A program made the translations under genes and the position numbers. The notes under the pieces are model-generated. The model worked only from the letters and a program-made list of their open reading frames with translations. It searched no databases and was not told the origin of the DNA. This document shows positions 7,838 through 15,859 of a DNA stretch of 64,000 bases, piece by piece. The first letter of the stretch is position 1; each line of letters starts with the position of its first letter. This DNA is from Microbacterium hominis (lineage in GTDB: Bacteria; Actinomycetota; Actinomycetes; Actinomycetales; Microbacteriaceae). The stretch is from positions 1,054,001 to 1,118,000 of the forward strand of contig NZ_CP054038.1 of NCBI RefSeq assembly GCF_013282805.1, given 5' to 3'.

Positions 7838-9292
7838 ATGCGCGAGCTGTTCCGTCGCAAGCCGGTCACCGCCCCCGCCGAACGCGTCGGCGGGCTCACG
7901 CGCGGGCTGGGCACCTTCCAGCTGGCGATGCTGGGGGTCGGAGCGACCATCGGCACCGGGGTCTTCTTCGTCATGCACGAGTCCGTGCCGCTGGCCGGCC
8001 CCGCCGTCGTGGTCGCGTTCGTCGTCGCCGGGGTCGTGGCAGGGCTCACGGCCGTCTGCTACGCGGAGCTCGCCTCGGCCGTGCCCGTCTCCGGATCCAC
8101 CTACGCGTACGCGTACGCCACGCTCGGGGAGCTCGTCGCGATGATCGTCGCGGCGTGCCTCGTGCTCGAATACGGGGTGTCGGCCGCCGCCGTCGCCTCG
8201 GGCTGGAGCGGCTACCTCGATCGGCTCATCGGCGACCTGTTCGGCTGGCATCTGCCGCCCGCCCTCGCCGCCGGCCCGCTCGAGGGCGGCATCCTGAACC
8301 TTCCGGCCGTGCTCCTGGTGGGGATGTGCGCGGTGCTCCTCATCCGGGGCACGCGGGAGTCCGCGCTGGTGAACACGATCATGGTCGCCATCAAGGTGGG
8401 CGTGCTCCTCATGTTCGCGTTCATCGCGATCACCGCGTTCCAGGTCGACAACTTCGCCGACTTCGCCCCGCACGGCGCCGCGGGGGTGACCGCGGCCGCC
8501 GGCACGATCTTCTTCACCTTCATCGGGCTCGATGCCGTGAGCACCGCCGGCGACGAGGTGCGCGATCCGCAGCGCTCGCTGCCGCGGGCCATCATGATCG
8601 CGTTGGCCACCGTCGTGACCGTGTACCTGTTCGTGGCGATCGCGGCCGTCGGCGCTCAGCCCTGGCAGGACTTCGAGCGCGAGGAGCAGCAGTCGGCGGG
8701 CCTGGCCGTGATCCTCGGGGACGTGCTCGGCGCGACCTGGCCGGCGACCGTGCTCGCCGCGGGAGCGGTGGTCTCGATCTTCTCGGTCACCCTGGTGGTG
8801 CTGTTCGGGCAGACGCGCATCCTCTACGCGATCGGCCGCGACGGGCTCATCCCGAAGGCCTTCGCGCGGGTCGATCCCCGCACGCACACTCCCGTGTTCT
8901 CCACGGTGGTGTGCGCCGGCGCGATCGCGCTGCTGGCGGGGCTCGTGCCGCTGTCGAACCTCTGGGACCTCGTGTCGATGGGCACCCTCGTCGCCTTCAT
9001 CGTCGTCTCGCTCGGCGTCATCGTGCTGCGCCGCACCCGCCCCGACCTCGAGCGCTCGTTCCGCGTGCCCGGCTACCCGGTCACGCCGATCCTGTCCATC
9101 GCCGCGTGCCTGTATCTCATCGCCGGGCTCGGCTGGACGACCTACGCGTGGTTCGCCGCGTGGGTGGCGGTGGTGGTCGCGTTCTATCTGCTGTGGGGCC
9201 GTCGTCACAGCGTGCTGGGCAGGTCCGCCGCGGCGGACGCGACGGGGTCGGAGGAGACGAACCAGCCGCTCGATCCGACCGCGTCGCCGTAG
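7838..9292 (+). CDS. APC-family amino acid permease (cationic amino acid type)
   Basis: A 484-residue secondary carrier of the amino acid-polyamine-organocation superfamily, in the YfnA / CAT branch. Helix 1 has the substrate-binding glycine motif GVGATIGTGVFF; helix 2 onwards shows AGLTAVCYAELASAVPVSGSTYAYAY, the consensus of the family. Helix 6 carries FFTFIGLDAVSTAGDEVRDP and helix 8 the loop QTRILYAIGRDGLIP. Twelve or more membrane spans are visible, ending in a short polar tail. I prefer ATG 7838 over GTG 7829. The last 88 bp overlap the tail of the convergent LuxR gene. Basic amino acids are the likely substrate, from family membership only. Confidence 0.88.
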   Translation: MRELFRRKPVTAPAERVGGLTRGLGTFQLAMLGVGATIGTGVFFVMHESVPLAGPAVVVAFVVAGVVAGLTAVCYAELASAVPVSGSTYAYAYATLGELVAMIVAACLVLEYGVSAAAVASGWSGYLDRLIGDLFGWHLPPALAAGPLEGGILNLPAVLLVGMCAVLLIRGTRESALVNTIMVAIKVGVLLMFAFIAITAFQVDNFADFAPHGAAGVTAAAGTIFFTFIGLDAVSTAGDEVRDPQRSLPRAIMIALATVVTVYLFVAIAAVGAQPWQDFEREEQQSAGLAVILGDVLGATWPATVLAAGAVVSIFSVTLVVLFGQTRILYAIGRDGLIPKAFARVDPRTHTPVFSTVVCAGAIALLAGLVPLSNLWDLVSMGTLVAFIVVSLGVIVLRRTRPDLERSFRVPGYPVTPILSIAACLYLIAGLGWTTYAWFAAWVAVVVAFYLLWGRRHSVLGRSAAADATGSEETNQPLDPTASP

Positions 9293-10377
9293 CGCGGTGC
9301 GTACTGGTCGAAGTACACCCGTGCGACGAGCTCGCGCCGGCTGGTCACCCCGGCCTTCTCGAAGATCGACTTCAGGTGATCCTGCACGGTGTACGGCGAC
9401 ACGTGCATGGCGGTCGCGATCTCCTTCGTATCCGCTCCGCGCAGCACGCTGGCCACGACGTCGCGCTCTCGCGCGGTGAGCCCGAACGCGGCCGCGACGA
9501 GGTCGATCACCTCCTGCGGACGGGCCTCCTCGATCGTCACCACGACATCTCCCGCCCGCTCGCCGGCCCCACCCAGGGGAGCCGCATGCAGCACCAGCCA
9601 CACCCCGTCGCTCGTGCGGACGCGCACGCGCGGCATCCGATCGGTCTCGCCGCGCCCGAAGCGCCGCGCCCCGCTGACCAGCGAATAGACGCACGCGAGG
9701 GGATCACCGGTGCGGGGCACCGCCGCCATCCGCTCCAGGTGGGAGTGAGCCCCCGGGCTCGCCTGCACGAGCCGGTCGGCGGCATCGATGACGAGCACGG
9801 CCGGACCGGCGTGCGCCGCGCTGTCCGTCCGAGTCGTCTGCGAGAGCAGGCCCGCGCGGATTCCGCGTGTGAAGGCCGGTGCCGCCGAAGCGAGGAAGTC
9901 CAGCTCGGCCCGCGTGAACGGAGTGTCGTCCTGCGCACGGAACACGCACAGCGACCCCCACGCCCCGCTGCGGTCCGAGAAGACCACGCGCGCCTCGTCG
10001 CGGTAGTCGAAGCGGGGGATGAGGAGATCGGCCATGCGCACCGACTGATCGGTGTTCTCACCCAGTCGGTCGCGCACCCCCAGCGCCACCTGCCCGGCAT
10101 CCACCATCGCGGTGATGGCGGTGGGGTCGTCGGCGCCGTACTCGATGCGGGCCCAGGTCACGTCGTCGGCGTTGCGTCCGTCGAGGTCGCCGAACTTGCG
10201 GGTGCTCGACACGAGCGAGGTGGCCGGGTCCAGCGTCGACAGGCATCCGGCGACGAACGGAACGACCCGCTGCAGCGCGACGGTGGCCTCGTCCATGAAC
10301 CGATGAAGCGGCAGGCCGGCCCGCGACATCACATCGATGTCGCTGCGCGCGCGACCGACCGCCAATGCCGAGGTCAT
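9205..10377 (-). CDS. LuxR-family transcriptional regulator with GAF-like sensor region
   Basis: A 390-residue regulator. Residues 1-200 look like a small-molecule sensor (GAF-like alternation, for example GAWGSLCVFRAQDDTPFTRAELDFL). The C-terminal LuxR HTH runs from about 305 to 365: FGLTARERDVVASVLRGADTKEIATAMHVSPYTVQDHLKSIFEKAGVTSRREL. It is transcribed away from the FAD oxidoreductase at 10549, with 171 bp between them containing a TCCCAG palindrome and a further half-site, so that gene is the obvious target. The 3' end overlaps the permease gene tail to tail. Confidence 0.87.
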   Translation of the reverse strand: MTSALAVGRARSDIDVMSRAGLPLHRFMDEATVALQRVVPFVAGCLSTLDPATSLVSSTRKFGDLDGRNADDVTWARIEYGADDPTAITAMVDAGQVALGVRDRLGENTDQSVRMADLLIPRFDYRDEARVVFSDRSGAWGSLCVFRAQDDTPFTRAELDFLASAAPAFTRGIRAGLLSQTTRTDSAAHAGPAVLVIDAADRLVQASPGAHSHLERMAAVPRTGDPLACVYSLVSGARRFGRGETDRMPRVRVRTSDGVWLVLHAAPLGGAGERAGDVVVTIEEARPQEVIDLVAAAFGLTARERDVVASVLRGADTKEIATAMHVSPYTVQDHLKSIFEKAGVTSRRELVARVYFDQYAPRYGDAVGSSGWFVSSDPVASAAADLPSTL

Positions 10378-10413
10378 GGCATCAGTGTGCTCCCGCCCGG
10401 GGCGATCCCGCCA

Positions 10414-10429
10414 TCCCAGGTATCTGGGA
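10414..10429. promoter_or_regulatory. Palindromic operator candidate in divergent intergenic region
   Basis: TCCCAGgtatCTGGGA is a perfect 6-4-6 inverted repeat. A further CTGGGATGG half-site follows at 10450-10458 and pairs with CCATCCCAG at 10411-10419. It lies between the luxR start (10377) and the FAD oxidoreductase start (10549), a natural place for the LuxR-type regulator to bind. Confidence 0.55.
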
Positions 10430-10548
10430 GAGCGGATCTCCCCTCACCGCTGGGATGGATGCCGCGACGCCGCAGCCTCCACACTGGGCGGCGCATCCAT
10501 CGATGTTCGCCCGCCTTCCGGGCGCATCGCCCTCGAACAGGAGACCTC

Positions 10549-11958
10549 ATGACCCTCGAGAACACGCTGGACCGCGCCGCCGGGCATCCGGGGCCGGGCC
10601 GTCCTCCCCTCCGCACCGCCGATCGACTGCGGCTGCTCCTCGGCGACCGGGCGGTGCTCGCGGGTCACGCCGACTACGACCGCATGCGCACCCCCTGGAA
10701 CCTCGCCATCGATCAGCGTCCTTTCGCGGTCGTGCAGCCCGAGTCCGCGGAGGAGGTGGTGGACGCGGTGCGTGCGGCCGCGGCGTGCGGGCTCCGCGTC
10801 GCCGCCCAGTCCACCGGCCATGCGGCTGCGGCACTGGCCGACACCGACCTGTCGACCACGCTGCTGGTGTCTCTCGCACGGCTGCGCGGGGTCACCGTCG
10901 ATGCCGAGCGTCGCACGGCGCGCGTGCTCGGCGGCACGGTGTGGAACGACGTGCTCGAGGCTGCTGCGCCCTACGGCCTGACCGCGCTGCACGGCAGTGC
11001 CGGAGACGTCTCGGTCGCCGGCTACAGCCTGTCGGGCGGTGTGTCGTTCTACGCGCGCCGACACGGTCTCGCCGTGGGCGCGGTGCGCGCGGCGCAGATG
11101 GTCACGGCCGACGGGACGCTCGTGCGCGCCAGCGCCGAGGAGAACCCCGACCTGTTCTGGGCGGTGCGCGGCGGCTCCGGAGCTTTCGGCGTGGTCGTCT
11201 CGCTCGAGATCGATCTGCTCCCGTACCCCGACGTCTACGCCGGCATGCTGATGTGGGATGCCGCACGTGCCGCCGACGTCGCGCACGCGTGGGCGCGCTG
11301 GACGGCGACCGCGCCGGAGAGCGCGACGACCGCTCTGCGCATCCTGCACTTCCCGCCCCTGCCCGAGCTGCCGCCGTTCCTCGCGGGACGCTCGCTCGTC
11401 GTGATCGACGGGGCGATCCTCGCGACCGATGAGGCGGCATCCGACCTCCTGCAGCCCCTGCGCGATCTCGCACCCGAGATGGACACGTTCGCGCGGATCC
11501 CGGCGGCCGGGCTCGTGCAGGTGCACATGGACCCGCCGGGGCCGACGCCCGCGCTCACGGGCCACGCGATGCTCGCCGGCCTGCCGGCCGAGGCGGTCGA
11601 TGCGTTCGTCGCATCGGCCGCGACCCCGGGCCTGTTCATCGCCGAACTCCGGCACGTGGGTGCGGCCGCCGCTCTCCGGCCGGAGGGCGGCGGCGCGGTC
11701 GCCGCGCTCGAGGGCGACTACCTCGCGCACACCGTCGCGATGGTGCCCGCGCCCGAGGCCGCAGCCGGTGCGGTCGCAGCGACCTCGGCGGGAATCGCCG
11801 CCCTCTCCCCGTGGCACGCCGACGCGCTGGCGCTCACCTTCGTCGATGGCGGGGGAGCGAACCGCGCTCCCGGGTTCGGGGCGTCGCTGCCGCGATTGCG
11901 GGAGCTCAAGCACGCCTACGATCCGGAGGACCGGTTCGCCGCGGGGCAGCCGCTCTGA
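10549..11958 (+). CDS. FAD-binding oxidoreductase (VAO/PCMH family, berberine-bridge type)
   Basis: A 469-residue flavoenzyme starting at ATG 10549 behind AGGAG. The PCMH FAD domain spans about residues 45-220: YDRMRTPWNLAIDQRPFAVVQPESAEEVVDAVR, the FAD stretch VAAQSTGHAA, LHGSAGDVSVAGYSLSGGVSF and the substrate-facing NPDLFWAVRGGSGAFGVVVSLEI. The C-terminus YDPEDRFAAGQPL is like the BBE tail NYDPxxxF but lacks the usual Asn. In bicovalent enzymes a His and a Cys hold FAD; here the His in STGHAAA is kept, while the usual G-x-C is replaced by GSAG, so attachment is probably single or absent. Substrate unknown. Confidence 0.85.
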   Translation: MTLENTLDRAAGHPGPGRPPLRTADRLRLLLGDRAVLAGHADYDRMRTPWNLAIDQRPFAVVQPESAEEVVDAVRAAAACGLRVAAQSTGHAAAALADTDLSTTLLVSLARLRGVTVDAERRTARVLGGTVWNDVLEAAAPYGLTALHGSAGDVSVAGYSLSGGVSFYARRHGLAVGAVRAAQMVTADGTLVRASAEENPDLFWAVRGGSGAFGVVVSLEIDLLPYPDVYAGMLMWDAARAADVAHAWARWTATAPESATTALRILHFPPLPELPPFLAGRSLVVIDGAILATDEAASDLLQPLRDLAPEMDTFARIPAAGLVQVHMDPPGPTPALTGHAMLAGLPAEAVDAFVASAATPGLFIAELRHVGAAAALRPEGGGAVAALEGDYLAHTVAMVPAPEAAAGAVAATSAGIAALSPWHADALALTFVDGGGANRAPGFGASLPRLRELKHAYDPEDRFAAGQPL

Positions 11959-11972
11959 CGCGATCGGAGCGG

Positions 11973-12743
11973 CTACGTCTCGACCGCGAACAGGGGATCG
12001 GTGGTCGGCTCCCCGGTGGGGGAGCCGCCCGCCGGCTCGACGGTCATCGCGATGACATCGCCCGCCTCGTAGTCCCCGTTCAGGAGCGTCGTCGTGGTGC
12101 CGTCGGGGCCGACATCGAAGGTTCCCGCCGAGACCGCGCCGTCGGGGCGCACGAACCAGAGCTCGTACGTCTGACCCACCGACGGTGCGTCGACGCCCTC
12201 CGTCACGAGCACCGCCTGCCCCTCCGAGGCCGACCAGTGCACGGTCGCCCGTCCGGCGGGGGTGAGCTCGGTGGTCGCCGACGCGGCGTCGGACGATCCC
12301 TCGATCTGCGCCAGGGCCACCTCGGCGGCGGGGCGGGTCAGCTGTCCGACGGCGACGACCGCCCCGATCCCGAGTGCGAGCACCAGCACCGCGCTCGCCG
12401 CGAGGGCGAACCACCGCGCGGTCGGCCGGCGCGGCGTCGACGGCGTGGCGGGCGCCGGGCCGGCCGCCGACTGCGGCTGTTCCGGTTGCGGCTGCTCCGG
12501 TTGCGGCTGCTCCGGCAGGGCGCCGGAAGAGATGCGGGCGAGCAGCGCGGCGCGGGCGGTCGCGGGCGGTTCCACGGGTTCCGTGGCGTCAGCGAGGCCC
12601 GCCGCAGCGTCGACGGCGCCCGCCACGTGGTGCGTCCACTCGGGGTGGTCGGCGAGGGCGCGCTCGAACGCGCGCTCGTCCTGGTCCGACAGCGCGTGCA
12701 GCGCATGGCCGGCGGCGAGCTCGGCGAACTCGGACTCGGTCAT
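11973..12743 (-). CDS. rskA: RskA-type anti-sigma factor
   Basis: A 256-residue single-pass membrane protein that should hold the adjacent sigma factor inactive. Residues 1-75 form the cytosolic anti-sigma domain (EFAELAAGHALHALSDQDERAFERAL), one membrane span lies at about 111-133, and the outside part is the RskA fold with SVGQTYELWFVRPDG and SAGTFDVGPDG. Between domain and membrane sits a linker with three PEQPQ units (residues 77-91) encoded by 15-bp near-identical repeats, a place where length could vary between strains. The start ATG overlaps the sigma factor stop (ATGA), so the pair is translationally coupled. Confidence 0.87.
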   Translation of the reverse strand: MTESEFAELAAGHALHALSDQDERAFERALADHPEWTHHVAGAVDAAAGLADATEPVEPPATARAALLARISSGALPEQPQPEQPQPEQPQSAAGPAPATPSTPRRPTARWFALAASAVLVLALGIGAVVAVGQLTRPAAEVALAQIEGSSDAASATTELTPAGRATVHWSASEGQAVLVTEGVDAPSVGQTYELWFVRPDGAVSAGTFDVGPDGTTTTLLNGDYEAGDVIAMTVEPAGGSPTGEPTTDPLFAVET

Positions 12744-13357
12744 CTCGACACCCCCATCGCATCCCTCAGATTGTTCAGTCCGTCGCGCATCCGCGACTTG
12801 ATCGTGCCCAGCGGCGCGCCCACGAGGGCGGCGATCTCGCTCTGGCTGTACCCGCCGTAGTAGGCGAGGGTGAGCGCCTCGCGCTGCGGATCGGGCAGCC
12901 GGGTCAGGGCGGCCGCCACCTGCGCGCCCTCGATGCGCAGCTGCACGCTCTCCTCGACGCTGTCATGTGGCGTATCGAGATCGCGCAGGCCCGCCCGCAG
13001 GTCGCGGCCGGCACTGGCCTGCGCGGCCCGCACGCGGTCGACGGCTCGGCGGTGGGCGATGGTGAGCAGCCAGGACCGGCCCTGCCCCCGTGCCGGGTCG
13101 AACCGCGCGGCGGCCTGCCACGCTTCGAGGAAGACCTCCTGGAGCACTTCCTCGCTCTGCGCCCGATCGACGAGCACCCGGACGATGAGTCCGAACACCC
13201 GGGCCGAGAGCATGTCGTACAGGCCGGCGAAGGCGTCCTGGTCGCCGTCGGCGACCCGCGTGATCAAATCGGCCACGTGATCGGGCGCGCGCCCGGATGA
13301 GCGCTCGGCGCCCTCGTCGGGCACTTCCACGCCGTCGATCACCATGTCCACCAGCAT
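12740..13357 (-). CDS. sigK: ECF sigma factor, SigK-like
   Basis: An extracytoplasmic-function sigma factor of 205 residues. I start at ATG 13357 because AGGAGG lies 10 nt upstream; an in-frame GTG at 13456 would add an unlikely 33-residue Arg/Pro-rich leader. Region 2 appears as DAFAGLYDMLSARVFGLIVRVL with EEVLQEVFLEAWQAAARFDP, and region 4 as LPDPQREALTLAYYGGYSQSEIAALVGAPLGTIKSRMRDGLNNLR. The gene is followed by, and coupled to, the RskA-type anti-sigma factor. Family knowledge suggests release by regulated proteolysis of the anti-sigma; the stimulus is not visible. Confidence 0.9.
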   Translation of the reverse strand: MLVDMVIDGVEVPDEGAERSSGRAPDHVADLITRVADGDQDAFAGLYDMLSARVFGLIVRVLVDRAQSEEVLQEVFLEAWQAAARFDPARGQGRSWLLTIAHRRAVDRVRAAQASAGRDLRAGLRDLDTPHDSVEESVQLRIEGAQVAAALTRLPDPQREALTLAYYGGYSQSEIAALVGAPLGTIKSRMRDGLNNLRDAMGVSR

Positions 13358-13415
13358 GCCGCAGGTCCCTCCTGCCTCGGGTGCGATGTACGGCGGTTCG
13401 GATTCGCGGTCGCCG

Positions 13416-13955
13416 TCAGTGGCCGCTGTGGGCGGGGGAGACCGACGACGGACCACCCTGGCCGGCCAGCGCGATGTCCTGAGCCGACCCCAGCACCGGG
13501 GTCACGATCAGGGCGATCACCGCCGCCACCACGGTCATCCGCACGACGGGCAGCGGTTGCCGGTGACGGTCCTGGCGCGCTGCACCCGCGGCGCCGATCG
13601 CCGTCACGGCCAGCAGCGCGATCCCGGCGGCCACCGCGAGCGGACTCGTCCGACCGGGCACCGTGAGCAGCGGGGCCGCCAGAGCCCCCATCCCCGCGAT
13701 CGCTGTGGCGACCGCGGCGCGCGGCGCCGGCATCCACCCCCGTGCCAGCCCCGCGCAGCCCCATGCCAGCGCGGCAAGTCCCAGAAGTACGAGCGTCGCC
13801 CCCACCCCCCAAGCGGCGGGGGCGACGCCCGGCGAGGTGATCGTCGCGGCTCCCACGGCCGCTTCGATCAGCCCCGCGCCCCATGCGGTCGGCGCGGTCC
13901 ACCACGGGGAGAACCCCCGGGCCCCTCCCTCAGCCGTCCGACGCATGGGAGTCAC
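13416..13955 (-). CDS. Small polytopic membrane protein, unknown function
   Basis: A 179-residue protein with about five hydrophobic segments (WTAPTAWGAGLIEAAVGAA, GVGATLVLLGLAALAWGCAG, VATAIAGMGALAAPLL, LAVAAGIALLAVTAIGAAG and MTVVAAVIALIVTPVLG). It begins at GTG 13955, whose GTGA overlaps the stop of the DUF4383 gene, so translation is coupled to it; the in-frame ATG at 13946 is the alternative. A short His/Gly tail ends the protein. I do not recognise a named family. It forms an operon with the DUF4383 gene and lies directly upstream of sigK, so read-through into the sigma factor is possible. Confidence 0.7.
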   Translation of the reverse strand: MTPMRRTAEGGARGFSPWWTAPTAWGAGLIEAAVGAATITSPGVAPAAWGVGATLVLLGLAALAWGCAGLARGWMPAPRAAVATAIAGMGALAAPLLTVPGRTSPLAVAAGIALLAVTAIGAAGAARQDRHRQPLPVVRMTVVAAVIALIVTPVLGSAQDIALAGQGGPSSVSPAHSGH

Positions 13956-14362
13956 GCGGTCGCGGTGGTGCGCACCGAGCGCTCGGCGCCCAGACCCACG
14001 CCGAGGAGCACGATGGCGCTCGCCAGGTGCAGGAAGTGGTCGGGAACGTTCAGCGCCAGGATGTTCGCCGGCGTGCCGACGAGGAAGAAGCCCACGACGC
14101 CGAGCAGCAGGTACGCCGCGCCCACGACGGTGTTCACGGTCTTCGCCGAGCGGGCCCCCGCGAGGCCGGCGACCAGCAGGGCCCCGCCGATCAGCAGGTG
14201 GGCAACGTTGTGGAGCGGGTTCACGGCGAAGATACCCAGCAGCAGGCCGCCGTCGGTGGCGAGGAAGCCGACGCCGCCGGTGACGGCGAAGCCGAGCAGG
14301 CCGACCAGCACATAGACGGCGCCGAAGATCGTGCCGAAGAGGCGGTTGGGTGACGAGAGCAT
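13952..14362 (-). CDS. DUF4383-family membrane protein
   Basis: A 136-residue membrane protein with four hydrophobic helices. Conserved DUF4383 features are the internal FAVNPLHNVAHLLIGGALLVAGL and LGVVGFFLVGTPANILALNVPDHFLHLASA. The start is firm: AAGGAGG lies 4 nt before ATG 14362. The family has no known function; the HNxxH and DHxxH histidines in the membrane suggest metal or heme contact, which is speculation. It diverges from the ArsR-ArsC fusion at 14474 and is coupled to the following membrane protein gene. Confidence 0.8.
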   Translation of the reverse strand: MLSSPNRLFGTIFGAVYVLVGLLGFAVTGGVGFLATDGGLLLGIFAVNPLHNVAHLLIGGALLVAGLAGARSAKTVNTVVGAAYLLLGVVGFFLVGTPANILALNVPDHFLHLASAIVLLGVGLGAERSVRTTATA

Positions 14363-14459
14363 GGTTCCTCCTTCGATCGCGACACGGCGTGTGCCGCATC
14401 CACCTGTTCTTCGGAGGTGACGCGGAATCGGATGGGAGCCGATCGCGTCGGAGTCGCAG

Positions 14460-14475
14460 ATAGACTGCCGTCTAT
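14460..14475. promoter_or_regulatory. ArsR operator overlapping the -10 and start codon
   Basis: ATAGACtgccGTCTAT is a perfect 6-4-6 inverted repeat. It contains the -10 hexamer TAGACT (14461-14466) and reaches the ATG at 14474, so a bound dimer would block RNA polymerase. The core ATAGA-N6-TCTAT is identical in geometry to the operator at 15377. Confidence 0.82.
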
Positions 14476-15385
14476 GGATGCCCAGACGGTCGACCGATCT
14501 CTGGCCGTGCTCGCGGATCCGACCAGGGCACGCATCGTCGGCCTCATCCGGGATGCCGACGAGGAACGGGCGCTGGTCGGCGGGCTGGCGAAGAGCCTCG
14601 GTCTGACCCAGCCGACGGTGAGCCACCACATGCGGATGCTCCTCACGGAGGGGGTGGTGCAGCGCACGCGCGACGGCAGACGGGTCTGGTATTCGATCGA
14701 CCCCGACGCTCGGGAGCGTGTGGCGGCGATGCTCGGCGCGCCCGCTGTGCCCCCGCGCACGCCCGACCTCGAGCGGATCTCGCGCGACCTCGCGCGCCGC
14801 TTCCGCGGCACGTTCAGCGCCGAGACGGTCGCGCACTACGTCGACGACAGCCATCGGCTGCTCGCGGCGAGGGGGCCGATCTCCCAGGTGGCCTCTCGCA
14901 CGGCGGCGTTCGCCGCATCTCGCCTGGATGCCCTCGCCCGCGCCCGCCATCCGGGCGGCGGCGTGCCGGAGGTGCTGTTCGTCTGCGTCCAGAACGCCGG
15001 GCGCTCGCAGTTGGCGTCGGCCATCCTGCGCCACCTCGCGGGCGGCCGGGTGATGGTGCGCACGGCCGGTTCCGCGCCCGGGGGCGAAGTGCGCTCCGCG
15101 ATCGTGACGGCACTCGATGAGATCGGTGTGCCGCTCGGCGGGGAGTTCCCCAAGCCGCTGACCGACGAGGCGGTGAAGGCGGCCGACGTCGTGATCACCA
15201 TGGGCTGCGGCGATGCGTGTCCGATCTACCCGGGTCGCACCTACCTCGACTGGGAGCTCGCCGACCCCGTCGGTCGACCGCTCGAAGAGGTGCGGGCGAT
15301 CCGGGATGACATCGACACACGGGTACGGGCGCTGATCGCCGATCTGGACATCGAACGTTCATCGAGGGCGGAGACGAAAGCATAG
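14474..15385 (+). CDS. ArsR regulator fused to low-molecular-weight-phosphatase-like arsenate reductase
   Basis: A 303-residue two-domain protein. Residues 1-90 are an ArsR winged helix (RSLAVLADPTRARIVGLIRDA, recognition helix LTQPTVSHHMRMLLTEGVVQ). A linker helix region follows to about 165, then an LMW-PTPase/ArsC domain begins at VLFVCVQNAGRSQLASA, containing the CX5R loop, and ends with VVITMGCGDACPIYPGRTYLDWELADP. I start at ATG 14474, 7 nt after a -10 box. No CxC or other arsenite-sensing cysteines are evident in the HTH domain, so sensing may run through the ArsC domain cysteines. Its own operator overlaps the start, implying autorepression. The second ArsC follows 21 nt later. Confidence 0.88.
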   Translation: MDAQTVDRSLAVLADPTRARIVGLIRDADEERALVGGLAKSLGLTQPTVSHHMRMLLTEGVVQRTRDGRRVWYSIDPDARERVAAMLGAPAVPPRTPDLERISRDLARRFRGTFSAETVAHYVDDSHRLLAARGPISQVASRTAAFAASRLDALARARHPGGGVPEVLFVCVQNAGRSQLASAILRHLAGGRVMVRTAGSAPGGEVRSAIVTALDEIGVPLGGEFPKPLTDEAVKAADVVITMGCGDACPIYPGRTYLDWELADPVGRPLEEVRAIRDDIDTRVRALIADLDIERSSRAETKA

Positions 15386-15402
15386 ACATTGATCTATGCT
15401 TT
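15377..15402. promoter_or_regulatory. Second ArsR operator, upstream of arsC
   Basis: A 26-bp inverted repeat with perfect 10-bp arms, AAAGCATAGA (15377-15386) and TCTATGCTTT (15393-15402), separated by 6 nt. It spans the stop codon of the fusion gene and ends 4 nt before the arsC ATG. The core ATAGA-N6-TCTAT matches the operator at 14460, so one regulator should bind both. Confidence 0.85.
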
Positions 15403-15406
15403 AGCC

Positions 15407-15841
15407 ATGAGCGAGCACGACAACGCGACCACGCCCACCGTCCTCTTCGTCTGCGTCCACAATGCCGGCCGCTCCCAGATGGCCGCCGGATATCTGCAGG
15501 CGCTGGCGGGCGACGATGTGCGCGTGTTCTCCGCCGGGTCGGCGCCGAAGGATCAGGTCAACCCCGTCGCGGTGCAGGCGATGGCGGAAGAGGGCATCGA
15601 CATCGCCGGCAACACGCCGAAGGTGCTCACCATCGACGCCGTGAAGGAGTCCGATGTCGTCATCACGATGGGCTGCGGCGACGCGTGCCCGATCTTTCCC
15701 GGCAAGCGCTACGAGGACTGGGAGCTGGACGACCCGGCCGGCCAGGGCATCGAGGCGGTACGTCCGATCCGCGACGAGATCCGCCGGCGCATCGAGGGTC
15801 TGATCGACGACCTGCTGCCGGAGAACGCGGCGCGATCCTGA
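15407..15841 (+). CDS. arsC: Arsenate reductase, actinobacterial LMW-PTPase type
   Basis: A 144-residue arsenate reductase that converts As(V) to As(III). The active loop VLFVCVHNAGRSQMAAGY carries the nucleophilic Cys and the phosphate-binding Arg of CX5R; the C-terminal MGCGDACPIFPGKRYEDWELDDPAG holds two more cysteines and the conserved Asp. The Cys spacing (GCGDAC) differs from the thioredoxin-coupled S. aureus enzyme and resembles actinobacterial forms coupled to mycothiol/mycoredoxin; this is from family knowledge and not certain. It has its own copy of the ArsR operator, so it can be induced independently of the upstream fusion. Confidence 0.9.
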   Translation: MSEHDNATTPTVLFVCVHNAGRSQMAAGYLQALAGDDVRVFSAGSAPKDQVNPVAVQAMAEEGIDIAGNTPKVLTIDAVKESDVVITMGCGDACPIFPGKRYEDWELDDPAGQGIEAVRPIRDEIRRRIEGLIDDLLPENAARS

Positions 15842-15859
15842 CCACGCGCGCCGGCGCGT

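Noticed and set aside
8155..10548. Long plus-strand frame extending the FAD oxidoreductase upstream
   Set aside because: It runs through the permease and antisense to the luxR gene with shadow composition; ATG 10549 has a proper ribosome site and begins the family similarity.
13358..13456. Upstream GTG start for the SigK-like factor
   Set aside because: The added residues are Arg/Pro-rich and unlike the family; AGGAGG before ATG 13357 decides the start.
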